DNA from: UBA6398 sp963644855
Lineage (GTDB): Bacteria; Bacteroidota; Bacteroidia; Bacteroidales; Bacteroidaceae
Length of the DNA stretch: 64,000 bases
Reading direction: 5' to 3'
Assembly (NCBI GenBank): GCA_963644855.1
Contig: CAVIQL010000011.1
Location: 1 to 64,000, forward strand
A program made the translations under genes and the position numbers. Positions 24,318-33,293 of the stretch are shown in pieces. The notes beneath the pieces are model-generated. The model worked only from the letters and a program-made list of their open reading frames with translations. It had not been told where the DNA came from and made no database searches. The stretch's first letter is position 1; each line of letters starts with the position of its first letter.

Positions 24318-25544
24318 TTGAAACTTCTCGTAAAGTATATATTTTTTATCATATATCTCGTTGCGTTTCCGTTTGTCGCTACAAATGCAGAAAACGGGAA
24401 GCAGGAATGTTTTGGTGAGATATTAAACGATGACTCCTTGATTGTAAGTTTTATGACTTGCGAGCCAGGCACTGCTATATATGCGCTTTACGGTCATTCA
24501 GCAATTAGAATACGCACTACTGATGGTGATTGGGTGTTCAATTACGGAATGTTTGATTTCAATGCTCCAAACTTTATAGGCCGTTTCGTATTGGGAAAAA
24601 CCGATTATTATATGGCGGCATACCCTTACGAGGATTTCATTAGCGAATATGAGTATCGTGGTTCTGCTGTTATTGAGCAGGTGCTAAATCTTACCAAGGA
24701 GGAGAAAGAAAAGTTATTGCGTTCGCTTGTTAAGATAGCGGGATACGAAGATTGGACATATCGTTATAATTTCTTGTATGATAATTGTACTACCAGGGCA
24801 CGCGATCAAATCGAAAGTTGTGTAAATGGAAAGATAGTATATCCTCGTGATGACTCTGTTGAAAGCTATCGTCAAATAATACATCGATATACCAAGGGAA
24901 ATGTGTGGTCGGAATTCGGACAGGATTTGTTGCTTGGTAATGCGGCTGACGTTCCTATCGGATTACGGCAAAAGATGTTTGCACCATTGTATATGGAAAA
25001 ATACAATGCCAAGGCAATAATAATTGATAGCATGGGAAATAAGCGTCCCCTTGTGGCTTCAACGGAAATTCATCAGCCAATTATGGCAAAGGCAGATGGT
25101 AAAAGTTTTCCTGTCTCGCCGTTAGGCGTATTTGGCACAATTCTTGCTATTACAATAATTATATGTATTGCGGAAATAAAAAAATGCAGAATATATTGGG
25201 GATACGAGAGTGGGTTGATGCTTGTAGAAGGATTGGCAGGCTGCTTGATAACCATTTTGTTTTTCTTTTCCGAACACCCCACGGTAAATACCAATTGGCT
25301 TATAATGGTGCTCAATCCTCTGCCGTTGCTTTATATTCCGATAAGAATAATGCGGATACGCAAACATCGTACAGATTACTATCCGCCAATTGCAACTGCC
25401 GTAATTTTGTTGTTTGTGATAGCCACTATGGTTATTTCGCAAACATTCAGTGTGCCAGTTTATTGTTTTACATTATCTTTGTGCTTGCAAACAGCAACAA
25501 GTACATATATTCAGTATAGTAAGAGATGGAGAAAATCCGCATAA
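24318..25544 (+). CDS. DUF4105 membrane protein, probable lipoprotein N-acyltransferase (Lnb-like)
   Basis: The 408-residue product has a signal-like N-terminus (FFIIYLVAFPFVATNAE), a periplasmic DUF4105 domain (~40-240) and about five membrane segments in the C-terminal half. Family marks are the CEPGTAIYALYGHSAIR block, WVFNYGMFDF, and NFLYDNCTTRARD, whose His and Cys are likely catalytic. From memory, a DUF4105 protein (Lnb) was reported as the Bacteroides lipoprotein N-acyltransferase; assignment here is by family. The start is a TTG at 24318: the next ATG would remove the signal. It ends inside the start of the next gene (19-bp overlap). Location beside secA fits an envelope role. Confidence 0.75.
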   Translation: MKLLVKYIFFIIYLVAFPFVATNAENGKQECFGEILNDDSLIVSFMTCEPGTAIYALYGHSAIRIRTTDGDWVFNYGMFDFNAPNFIGRFVLGKTDYYMAAYPYEDFISEYEYRGSAVIEQVLNLTKEEKEKLLRSLVKIAGYEDWTYRYNFLYDNCTTRARDQIESCVNGKIVYPRDDSVESYRQIIHRYTKGNVWSEFGQDLLLGNAADVPIGLRQKMFAPLYMEKYNAKAIIIDSMGNKRPLVASTEIHQPIMAKADGKSFPVSPLGVFGTILAITIIICIAEIKKCRIYWGYESGLMLVEGLAGCLITILFFFSEHPTVNTNWLIMVLNPLPLLYIPIRIMRIRKHRTDYYPPIATAVILLFVIATMVISQTFSVPVYCFTLSLCLQTATSTYIQYSKRWRKSA

Positions 25545-27109
25545 TAACGACACTCATAGCGGGATTATCGTTTACGGTTGGTGAGGCACAGACTTTGCCT
25601 GCTGTGCCGCGTATTGTCGTGAATATTACCATAGATCAGTTACGTACTGATTATATGGAGGCGTTCTCGCCTCTTTATGGTAACGGCGGATTTAAGAAAT
25701 TGCTTGAAGGTAGTAAAATATATACTCAAGCCGAATACCCGTCTTCGCGTCTTGATCGTGCATCTGCAATAGCAACTATTGCTACGGGGGCTACGCCTTA
25801 TGATAATGGTATCGTTGGAATACAATGGCTTGATCGCGAGACTTTGCGTCCGGTGATGGCTGTTGAAGACAATGATTTCGGTGGTGTGATGACGCTTGAT
25901 AAGTATTCTCCACGCCGTTTGGCTGTATCTACGATTGGCGACGAATTGAAGGTGGCTACAGGCGGTAAGTCTATTGTTTATGCTATTGCTCCGTTTAGCG
26001 ATGAGGCTATGTTTGGAGCGGGACACGCAGCCGATGGAGCCGTTTGGATAGATAATCTGACAGGTCATTGGTGTACTTCGTCTTATTATTGTAGCGAAAT
26101 GCCTGCTTGGGCACGCTCGTTCAATTCTGCCAATTCACTTTCGTCAAAACTCAAAGGATATTCTTGGACGCCTTCTTCGGATTTGGTTGGTAACTTCAAC
26201 TATTTCCTTTCAGGAGGAATGTCGAGGCCTTTTAATCATAAATTCGAAGGAACGGGACGGTATCATCAATTCAAAGAATGCGCTCCCATTAATGACGAAG
26301 TTGCGAACGCTGCTGTTGCATGCTTGAACGGAACGCAGATTGGCGCTGACGAAATAACCGATTACCTTGCCATTACGCTTCATGCCGGGAATTACAAGAA
26401 TCTTCCTGGTTCCGAGAGCCCAATGGAACTTCAAGATACATACGTAAGGATTGACAATGCGTTGAACAAGATTATTTCGGCAGTAGAAAAGAAAACCGGA
26501 ATAGCCAACGCTCTTTTTGTAATAACGTCAACTGGCTATTCGAATATTGCTGCGCAGAACCTCGATAAGTATCGCATTCCTACGGGAACGTTCAACATAA
26601 GTCGCACATCGGCGTTGCTTAATATGTATCTTGTAGCCCTTTTTGGGCAGGGGCAATATGTTGAGGCGTGTCATGGAGCTGAGATATATTTGAATCATAA
26701 ACTTATAGAGGAAAAGCAACTCAGTATGTCGCAAATTTTGCAGCATTGTGAAGCTTTTCTAATAGATATATCTGGAATAAAGGACGTTTATACTTCTTCG
26801 CGACTTCAACTTGGAGCGTGGACTCCGGGAATAAGCAAAATACGCAATGGTTATAATCCCAAATGTTCTGGGGATATTTTGATAGAAGTAGCTCCCGGTT
26901 GGAATCTAATAAACGACAATACCAAAGAGGTGAGCTATTGTAGCGAAGCCTATGTGAATTTCCCGATATTTCTGTATGGATACAATATAAAACCAGAAAA
27001 GATAACTACGCCTGTAAGCGTTGAGCGCATTGCACCTACCATTACTTCGTGCATGCGAATACGTGCTCCGAATGCTTGTTCTGCGGCCCCGCTCGAAGGG
27101 GTTAAATAA
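25526..27109 (+). CDS. Exported alkaline-phosphatase-superfamily protein lacking metal ligands
   Basis: The 527 residues begin with a cleavable signal (LIAGLSFTVGEAQT). The fold of PafA-like alkaline phosphatases is recognisable: VVNITIDQLRTDYMEAF with the first metal Asp at 37, GGFKKLLEGSKIYTQAEYPS, ATIATGATPYDNGIVG, and a C-terminal VSVERIAPTITSCMRIRAPNAC, where family members have DIAPTLAxxLGI. But the nucleophile region, normally TxxPGHATI, reads DRASAIATI, and the metal-binding DHG reads TSTGYSN. It is probably catalytically dead and structural or regulatory. It overlaps the DUF4105 gene by 19 bp and precedes secA by 55 bp. Confidence 0.8.
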   Translation: MEKIRIITTLIAGLSFTVGEAQTLPAVPRIVVNITIDQLRTDYMEAFSPLYGNGGFKKLLEGSKIYTQAEYPSSRLDRASAIATIATGATPYDNGIVGIQWLDRETLRPVMAVEDNDFGGVMTLDKYSPRRLAVSTIGDELKVATGGKSIVYAIAPFSDEAMFGAGHAADGAVWIDNLTGHWCTSSYYCSEMPAWARSFNSANSLSSKLKGYSWTPSSDLVGNFNYFLSGGMSRPFNHKFEGTGRYHQFKECAPINDEVANAAVACLNGTQIGADEITDYLAITLHAGNYKNLPGSESPMELQDTYVRIDNALNKIISAVEKKTGIANALFVITSTGYSNIAAQNLDKYRIPTGTFNISRTSALLNMYLVALFGQGQYVEACHGAEIYLNHKLIEEKQLSMSQILQHCEAFLIDISGIKDVYTSSRLQLGAWTPGISKIRNGYNPKCSGDILIEVAPGWNLINDNTKEVSYCSEAYVNFPIFLYGYNIKPEKITTPVSVERIAPTITSCMRIRAPNACSAAPLEGVK

Positions 27110-27112
27110 CAC

Positions 27113-27161
27113 CAAAACAATATCAACTATCGTTCAAACAATATCAAATATAATTTAAACA
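27113..27161. repeat. Diverged 21-22-nt-period units before secA
   Basis: Two to three units of the type CAAACAATATCAAATATAAT spaced by ~22 nt, resembling the AACAATGTC...TTTAAA units of the arrays elsewhere. Weaker match than the others. Confidence 0.5.
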
Positions 27162-27164
27162 AGA

Positions 27165-30100
27165 ATGGACTTTAATAAAATACTAAGCAAGATATTCGGA
27201 AACAAGTCAACACGCGACATGAAAGAAATCACGCCATGGGTTGAGAAAATCAAAAAAGCCGAACCTGCAATACAAGCTCTTGACAATGACGGACTGCGTG
27301 CCAAGACACAAGAACTGAAAAATATCATACAAACTTCAGCCGATGATATAAAGGCGAATATTGCCGAACTCAAAGGTAAGATTGAAACCACGCCCATCGA
27401 AGAGCGTGAACCTATATTCAATCAAATCGACAAACTTGAAAAGGAAGTGTTGGAGCGTTACGATAAAAAACTCGAAGAAGTATTGCCCGATGCTTTCGCA
27501 ATAATGCGAGAAACTGCACGACGCTTCTCACAAAGCCCCGAGATAATAGTTACAGCTACCGACTTTGACCGCGAACTTGCTACCACACACGATTTCGTGC
27601 GTATAGAAGGCGACAATGCAATATATCAAAACCATTGGGTAGCCGGAGGAAATGAGGTAACATGGAACATGGTTCACTACGATGTGCAATTGTTTGGTGG
27701 CGTGGTATTACATCAAGGTAAGATTGCTGAAATGGCAACTGGTGAAGGTAAGACACTTGTTGCTACATTGCCAGTATTCCTTAACGCTCTTACAGGCAAC
27801 GGAGTTCATGTAGTTACTGTGAACGACTATCTTGCAAAGCGCGACTCCGAATGGATGGGACCAATGTATATGTTCCACGGATTGAGCGTAGACTGCATTG
27901 ATAAGCATCAACCCAACAGCGCAGCGCGTCGCAAAGCTTATCAAGCCGACATCACATTCGGAACAAATAATGAATTCGGTTTCGACTACTTGCGCGACAA
28001 TATGGCAATAAGTCCTGAAGACCTCGTGCAGCGTGCCCATAATTACGCAATCGTCGACGAGGTTGACTCTGTGCTTATTGACGACGCGCGTACTCCTCTT
28101 ATTATCTCCGGTCCAGTGCCCAAGGGCGACGATCAAATGTATGAGCAATATCAACCGCTTGTCGAGAAACTTGTAAACGTACAGCGCCAACTTGCTACGA
28201 AATATCTCGCCGAGGCAAAGCAACTTATCAGTGAGAATAAAGACAAAAACTCTGTAACTCAGGGATTCTTGCAACTTTTTCGCTCACACAAGGCACTTCC
28301 AAAGAACAAACCGCTTATTAAATACTTATCTGAAACAGGTATCAAGGCTGGTATGCTCAAAACCGAAGCATACTACATGGAGAACAACAACAAGTTGATG
28401 CCCGAAGCCACAGATCCTCTATATTTTGTTGTAGACGAGAAACAAAAGAGCGTAGACCTCACCGACAAAGGTAACGAATGGCTCGCCAATCAAGTATCAG
28501 ATAATGATTTGTTCGTATTGCCTGATATAACGGCTCAACTGTCTGCGCTCGAAGCCGAATCGTTGAGCGAAGAAGACAAACTTAACAAGAAAGATGAACT
28601 GCTCACAGAATACGCCATAAAGAGTGAACGCGTGCATACCTTGCAGCAGTTGCTCAAGGCATACACGATGTTTAACCGCGATGACGAATACGTTATTGAC
28701 GACGGGCAAGTGAAGATTGTTGATGAGCAAACTGGTCGTATTATGGAGGGACGTCGTTGGAGCGACGGACTACATCAGGCTGTTGAGGCAAAGGAACATG
28801 TGAAAGTAGAAGCGGCAACGCAGACTTTTGCAACAATTACGTTGCAGAACTACTTCCGTATGTACCACAAACTCTCGGGTATGACTGGTACGGCAAGCAC
28901 AGAAGCTGGAGAATTCTGGGATATCTATAAACTCGATGTGGTGGAAATCCCAACCAATCGCCCTGTGATTCGTGATGATATGAACGATCGCGTTTACAAG
29001 ACACAGCGCGAAAAATACAAAGCGGTCATCGAGGAAATAGAAAAGATGATACAAGCAGGTCGTCCTGTTTTGGTTGGTACTACAAGCGTTGAGATCTCAG
29101 AGATGTTGAGCAAAATGCTTGACATGCGCAAGATTAAACACAATGTGCTCAATGCAAAACTTCATCAAAAAGAGGCAGAAATTGTGGCGCATGCCGGTGA
29201 AAGCAGCATTGTAACTATTGCTACCAACATGGCGGGACGTGGTACCGATATCAAGCTATCTCCCGAAGTGCGCGATGCGGGAGGTTTGGCAATCATTGGT
29301 ACAGAGCGCCACGAAAGCCGCCGGGTAGATCGTCAGTTGCGTGGACGTGCAGGACGTCAAGGCGACCCGGGGTCTTCTGTGTTCTTTGTTTCGCTCGAAG
29401 ATAAGTTGATGCGTCTGTTTGCGTCAGAGAAAATCGCGCGTGTGATGGACCGTCTTGGGTTTAAGGAAGGCGAGGTGATTGAATCGCCAATGATTAACCA
29501 CAGCATAGAGCGTGCGCAAAAGAAAGTTGAAGAGAATAACTTTGGTATTCGTAAGCACTTACTCGAATATGATGACGTGATGAATAAGCAGCGTACCGTG
29601 ATTTATGAGAAACGTCGTCATGCTTTGATGGGCGAACGTATCGGTATGGATATCTCAAATATGATTTGGGACCGTTGCATAAACATCATTGACAAACCGA
29701 GTTATGAGGATTGTCGTGAAGCATTCTTCAAAGTTTTCGCTATGGAGCCGCCGTTTGACGAGCAGGAGTATCTCAATACCAAGCATGACGAACTTTATGA
29801 GCGCGCTTTCCAGGAAGCAATGAAGAATTTCAACCGCCGCACGGAGCGTATGTCGCAAGTTGCAAGTCCGGTGATAAAGAAAGTTTACGAGGATCAAGGC
29901 GATATTTACAAACGCATTCAAATTCCTATTACCGATGGGAAGCGTCAGTATCTTATCACGAGTGATTTGAAAGAAGCTTATGATTCGGAATGCAAAACGG
30001 TGGTTAAGGATTTCGAGAAGTCGATACTTTTGCACGATATTGATGATGCGTGGAAAGAGAACTTGCGCGAACTTGACGAATTGAAGCAATCTGTGCAGAA

Positions 30101-30464
30101 TGCAAGCTATGAGCAGAAAGATCCACTGGTTATTTTCAAACTCGAAAGTGTGAAGTTGTTCGATAATATGATAGACGAGATAAACAACAACACCGTTTCG
30201 ATACTTATGCGCGGTCAGATTCCTTTGCAAACTCCCGATGAGGTGCAGGAGGCACACGAAGAACCGCGTCCAAGCCGTCCGCAATACACCGAGAGCCGCA
30301 CGGATCTTATTGACGAGAACCAACAGGCTGCAGCAAACCATGATACGCGTGAGCCGCAGAAGCAACAGCCTATCCATGTGGACAAACTTCCCGGCCGTAA
30401 CGATCCTTGTCCTTGCGGTAGTGGCAAGAAGTTTAAAAACTGCCATGGACGTGGACTTGTATAA
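27165..30464 (+). CDS. secA: Preprotein translocase ATPase SecA
   Basis: Motor ATPase that drives unfolded proteins through SecYEG. The 1099 residues are long, as is usual for Bacteroidota SecA. Walker A lies in MATGEGKTLVATLPVFLNAL (G193-T197), the DEAD-type box at DEVD 298-301, then GTNNEFGFDYLRDNMA, the preprotein cross-linking region with a family insert, helicase motifs TNMAGRGTDI and QLRGRAGRQGDPGSS, a long linker rich in Pro/Glu and the C-terminal zinc-binding CPCGSGKKFKNCHG. The start 55 bp after the phosphatase-fold gene follows short repeats that may hold a promoter; a terminator follows at 30492. Confidence 0.98.
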   Translation: MDFNKILSKIFGNKSTRDMKEITPWVEKIKKAEPAIQALDNDGLRAKTQELKNIIQTSADDIKANIAELKGKIETTPIEEREPIFNQIDKLEKEVLERYDKKLEEVLPDAFAIMRETARRFSQSPEIIVTATDFDRELATTHDFVRIEGDNAIYQNHWVAGGNEVTWNMVHYDVQLFGGVVLHQGKIAEMATGEGKTLVATLPVFLNALTGNGVHVVTVNDYLAKRDSEWMGPMYMFHGLSVDCIDKHQPNSAARRKAYQADITFGTNNEFGFDYLRDNMAISPEDLVQRAHNYAIVDEVDSVLIDDARTPLIISGPVPKGDDQMYEQYQPLVEKLVNVQRQLATKYLAEAKQLISENKDKNSVTQGFLQLFRSHKALPKNKPLIKYLSETGIKAGMLKTEAYYMENNNKLMPEATDPLYFVVDEKQKSVDLTDKGNEWLANQVSDNDLFVLPDITAQLSALEAESLSEEDKLNKKDELLTEYAIKSERVHTLQQLLKAYTMFNRDDEYVIDDGQVKIVDEQTGRIMEGRRWSDGLHQAVEAKEHVKVEAATQTFATITLQNYFRMYHKLSGMTGTASTEAGEFWDIYKLDVVEIPTNRPVIRDDMNDRVYKTQREKYKAVIEEIEKMIQAGRPVLVGTTSVEISEMLSKMLDMRKIKHNVLNAKLHQKEAEIVAHAGESSIVTIATNMAGRGTDIKLSPEVRDAGGLAIIGTERHESRRVDRQLRGRAGRQGDPGSSVFFVSLEDKLMRLFASEKIARVMDRLGFKEGEVIESPMINHSIERAQKKVEENNFGIRKHLLEYDDVMNKQRTVIYEKRRHALMGERIGMDISNMIWDRCINIIDKPSYEDCREAFFKVFAMEPPFDEQEYLNTKHDELYERAFQEAMKNFNRRTERMSQVASPVIKKVYEDQGDIYKRIQIPITDGKRQYLITSDLKEAYDSECKTVVKDFEKSILLHDIDDAWKENLRELDELKQSVQNASYEQKDPLVIFKLESVKLFDNMIDEINNNTVSILMRGQIPLQTPDEVQEAHEEPRPSRPQYTESRTDLIDENQQAAANHDTREPQKQQPIHVDKLPGRNDPCPCGSGKKFKNCHGRGLV

Positions 30465-30491
30465 GTAAACTATTACAAAACATAGCCATAA

Positions 30492-30530
30492 AATCCGAAG
30501 CCTTTTAATAAGGTTTCGGATTTTTTTTTG
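30492..30530 (+). terminator. Terminator of secA
   Basis: Stem AATCCGAAGCCTT / AAGGTTTCGGATT with one mismatch, followed by nine T residues, ~28 bases after the stop. Confidence 0.88.
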
Positions 30531-30562
30531 CTGAATCCATTGGAATTTTGCTGATTTAAAAA

Positions 30563-30694
30563 AACACCACGGTCTCCTTTAAAACTGATGCCATCAGTTG
30601 CTCCAACTCGTGCCTTGATATTTTATTATGATGCGGACGATAATTTATTATGAAGCCTTGAAAATTTATTTTGGTGCCTTGAAAAAAGTTTTTC
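30563..30694. repeat. Solitary minisatellite-like unit and a GCCTTG 21-nt array
   Basis: At 30563-30592 the sequence ACACCACGGTCTC...TTTA...AAAC...GATGCC matches the last unit and flank of the minisatellite near 60148-60176. It is followed by a palindrome ACTGATGCCATCAGT and then four 21-22-nt units (30611-30694) with starts TGCCTTGATA, TGCGGACGAT, AGCCTTGAAA and TGCCTTGAAA. The rest of the gap (30695-30835) shows nothing further. Confidence 0.6.
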
Positions 30695-30835
30695 CTCGGA
30701 TCATATTATCACGTTCTTACCTTCATGTCCCAATAGGCAGAGAAATGAGTTGATAAGGGCGAAACAAACAAATATTCCATATCGTCCTTAACATCATCTT
30801 AACAACATCGTAACCGTAGTCTAACACAACGGAAA

Positions 30836-30843
30836 TATTTTTG
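30836..30843 (+). promoter_or_regulatory. -7 box of the PiT gene
   Basis: TATTTTTG fits TAnnTTTG, 29 bases before the ATG at 30873. Confidence 0.6.
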
Positions 30844-30872
30844 CAGCGGTAAAAAAGTAAAATTATTTATTT

Positions 30873-33125
30873 ATGGAAAGTATTTATTTGGTGTTGGTAA
30901 TAATGCTGTTTCTACTTGCAGCGTCCGACCTTTGGGTGGGAGTGAGCAACGACGCAGTGAATTTTATGAACTCTGCCATCGGCTCCAAGGCTGCAAAGTT
31001 TCGCACGATAGTTGTCATTGCGGCACTTGGTATTCTCTGCGGCGCAATCATGAGCAACGGAATGATGGACATTGCTCGCCACGGCGTATTTCAGCCCAAT
31101 CTTTTTACGTTTGCAGAAGTGATGACGATATTTATCGCCGTAATGGTTACCGACATTGTTTTGCTCGATATCTTCAATTCGTTTGGTATGCCAACGTCTA
31201 CCACTGTTTCCATGGTGTTTGAACTTCTCGGTGCTTCGTTTGCCCTTGCCATAATCAAAACTTGGGGCAGTCCCGGCACAAATTTCAGCGATTACATCAA
31301 CTCGGGGCAGGCTCTCGGAATGATTACAGCCATATTTATATCGGTTGGCATTGCTTTCGTGTTCGGCACGCTGATAATGTACATCACCCGTCTTATCTTC
31401 ACTTTCAAATACAAACTGCGCTTGAAGTTCAAGATTGGCGTGTTTGGCGGACTTGCCGTTACCGCTATCTTGTATTTCATGCTTTTCAAGGGACTTAAAA
31501 ACCTATCGTTTATGACTCCTGAAGCACGCGAATTCATAGACGGTCATATTGTAATAATATTGTTGATTTGTTTTGTTGTGCTGTCGATAATAATGCAGGT
31601 GCTTCATTTTATGAAAGTCAATGTGCTGCGCGTTATAGTACTTCTCGGCACGTTTTCACTTGCTATGGCTTTTGCCGGCAACGACCTTGTTAACTTCATA
31701 GGAGTACCTCTCGCCGGTTATTCCTCTTATATAGACTTTACTACGGCAGGCGCGGCAAATCCCGATACGTATATGATGACTTCGTTGCTCGACTCGGCAC
31801 AAACTCCAATGGTTTTCCTTGTAGGTGCAGGCTTGATAATGGTTACCACTCTTGCTACTTCAAAAAAAGCCCGCAAAGTAACTGAAACCGAAGTTAACTT
31901 GTCTCGCCAGGATGCGGGCAATGAAATGTTCGGTTCCTCAAAAGTAGCCCGCAGTTTGGTGCGTATGGCAAGTTCGGCAGGCAATGTGGTTTTGAAAATC
32001 ACCCCTGAGAGAGTTCAGAAGTTCGTAGAAAGTCGTTTCCAACGCCCGGTGGAGGCTGTGAATGAGAATGCCGCAGCCTATGATTTGATTCGCGCGTCGG
32101 TAAACCTCGTTGTTTCGGCTCTACTTATAGCTCTCGGCACATCGTTGAAGCTTCCGTTGTCAACCACCTACGTAACATTTATGGTAGCAATGGGTTCTTC
32201 TTTTGCCGATCGCGCATGGGGTAGGGAGAGTGCCGTGTTCCGCATCACCGGTGTGCTCACCGTGATTGGCGGTTGGTTTATCACAGCTGCTGTAGCTTTC
32301 ATTTCGTGTTTCACAATTGCTATAATTATGCACTACGGCGGTTTTGTGGCGCAGGTAGTTCTTATTGCTGTGGCTGTGGCAATGCTTATACATTCGAACA
32401 TCAACTATGCAAAGCGCAAAAAGGTGGAAAAGGGCGACCAATTGTTCTACAAGATGCTTTCGTCGACAGATTCAAAGGAGATTGTGAAACTTCTGCAAGA
32501 ACATGTGGGCAAGAATGTGGCTGATATAACAGATAAATTCTCCAGTTTACTCATAGATTCCACCGAAGGTCTGTTCAACGAAAAACTGCATGCGCTACGC
32601 AAATCGCAGAATGCTGTCAAGAAATACAAGATTACGCTCAAAAGTCTGCGTCGTCGCGAGATAATTTGTTTGCGTCGCGCTGACATTGCAATAGCAGTTA
32701 AGTTGAGCACTCCGTTCCACCTACTTCATAATGCGTTGTTCCAACTTTATTACAGTTTGCTGCGTATTTGTCGCCCGTCGCTCGAACATGTTGACAATAA
32801 TTTCCTACCAGTTGACGGCAACGACGCCGAAGTGTTCCGCTATCTGCGTGGCAAAGTGGTGATATTGATGAATGAAATGGCAGGGAACTTTGCTGAAATG
32901 AATCTTGACGATGGAGAGGAAATACAAAAAGAGTGTGCGGCATTGAAACAAGAGATTTCGGAATTCCGAGACAAGGTGATGGTAAATATACAAACTCAAA
33001 ACACCGATATCACTGCTACAACTCTTATGCTCCACTTGCTTCAAGAACTTGAACAAATACTTCACGAAATAGACCGCCTTATATATAACATGCGAAAGTT
33101 CGCACGATTGGCAAAAGAAAATTGA
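30873..33125 (+). CDS. PiT-family inorganic phosphate transporter with cytoplasmic tail
   Basis: Inner-membrane importer of phosphate driven by a cation gradient. The 750 residues hold two inverted PHO-4 repeats: GVSNDAVNFMNSAIGSKAA with the family's GxNDxxN signature near residue 22-36 and PTSTTVSMVFELLGA, then FAGNDLVNFIGVPLAGY and LSTTYVTFMVAMGSSFADRAWG in the second half, with ten or more hydrophobic spans. After ~residue 515 a ~230-residue soluble helical tail (YKMLSSTDSKEIVKLLQ..., HLLQELEQILHEIDRLIYNM) resembles PhoU-like tails found on such transporters. It stands alone, with a perfect palindrome in the convergent gap behind it. Confidence 0.92.
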   Translation: MESIYLVLVIMLFLLAASDLWVGVSNDAVNFMNSAIGSKAAKFRTIVVIAALGILCGAIMSNGMMDIARHGVFQPNLFTFAEVMTIFIAVMVTDIVLLDIFNSFGMPTSTTVSMVFELLGASFALAIIKTWGSPGTNFSDYINSGQALGMITAIFISVGIAFVFGTLIMYITRLIFTFKYKLRLKFKIGVFGGLAVTAILYFMLFKGLKNLSFMTPEAREFIDGHIVIILLICFVVLSIIMQVLHFMKVNVLRVIVLLGTFSLAMAFAGNDLVNFIGVPLAGYSSYIDFTTAGAANPDTYMMTSLLDSAQTPMVFLVGAGLIMVTTLATSKKARKVTETEVNLSRQDAGNEMFGSSKVARSLVRMASSAGNVVLKITPERVQKFVESRFQRPVEAVNENAAAYDLIRASVNLVVSALLIALGTSLKLPLSTTYVTFMVAMGSSFADRAWGRESAVFRITGVLTVIGGWFITAAVAFISCFTIAIIMHYGGFVAQVVLIAVAVAMLIHSNINYAKRKKVEKGDQLFYKMLSSTDSKEIVKLLQEHVGKNVADITDKFSSLLIDSTEGLFNEKLHALRKSQNAVKKYKITLKSLRRREIICLRRADIAIAVKLSTPFHLLHNALFQLYYSLLRICRPSLEHVDNNFLPVDGNDAEVFRYLRGKVVILMNEMAGNFAEMNLDDGEEIQKECAALKQEISEFRDKVMVNIQTQNTDITATTLMLHLLQELEQILHEIDRLIYNMRKFARLAKEN

Positions 33126-33178
33126 GGTTCAAAAAGGTTTTTCTAACCGCAAAAATCGTAGAAGCTATATTGCTTTTC

Positions 33179-33265
33179 TAATATCGGATATTTTTTAAAC
33201 GAAATCAGACATTATTTAAATAATGTCTGATTTCGTTTTTACGATAAGGGATATTGTTTTTATCG
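33179..33265. repeat. 21-nt-period array, locus D, with perfect 42-bp palindrome
   Basis: Bases 33197-33238 are a perfect 42-bp palindrome with no loop (21-nt arm, centre TTT|AAA). The arms are one family unit in each orientation. It lies between the convergent PiT and mrp genes and could end transcription from both sides. Confidence 0.9.
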
Positions 33266-33293
33266 CTTATTATATCGTAGAGTTTTGCTTGTA

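Noticed and set aside
29655..30446. 263-codon minus-strand frame opposite secA
   Set aside because: Lies fully within the conserved secA C-terminal half and shows no protein-like motifs.
30531..30835. Riboswitch in front of the PiT transporter
   Set aside because: The hairpins there are parts of repeat units and the promoter box lies after them.
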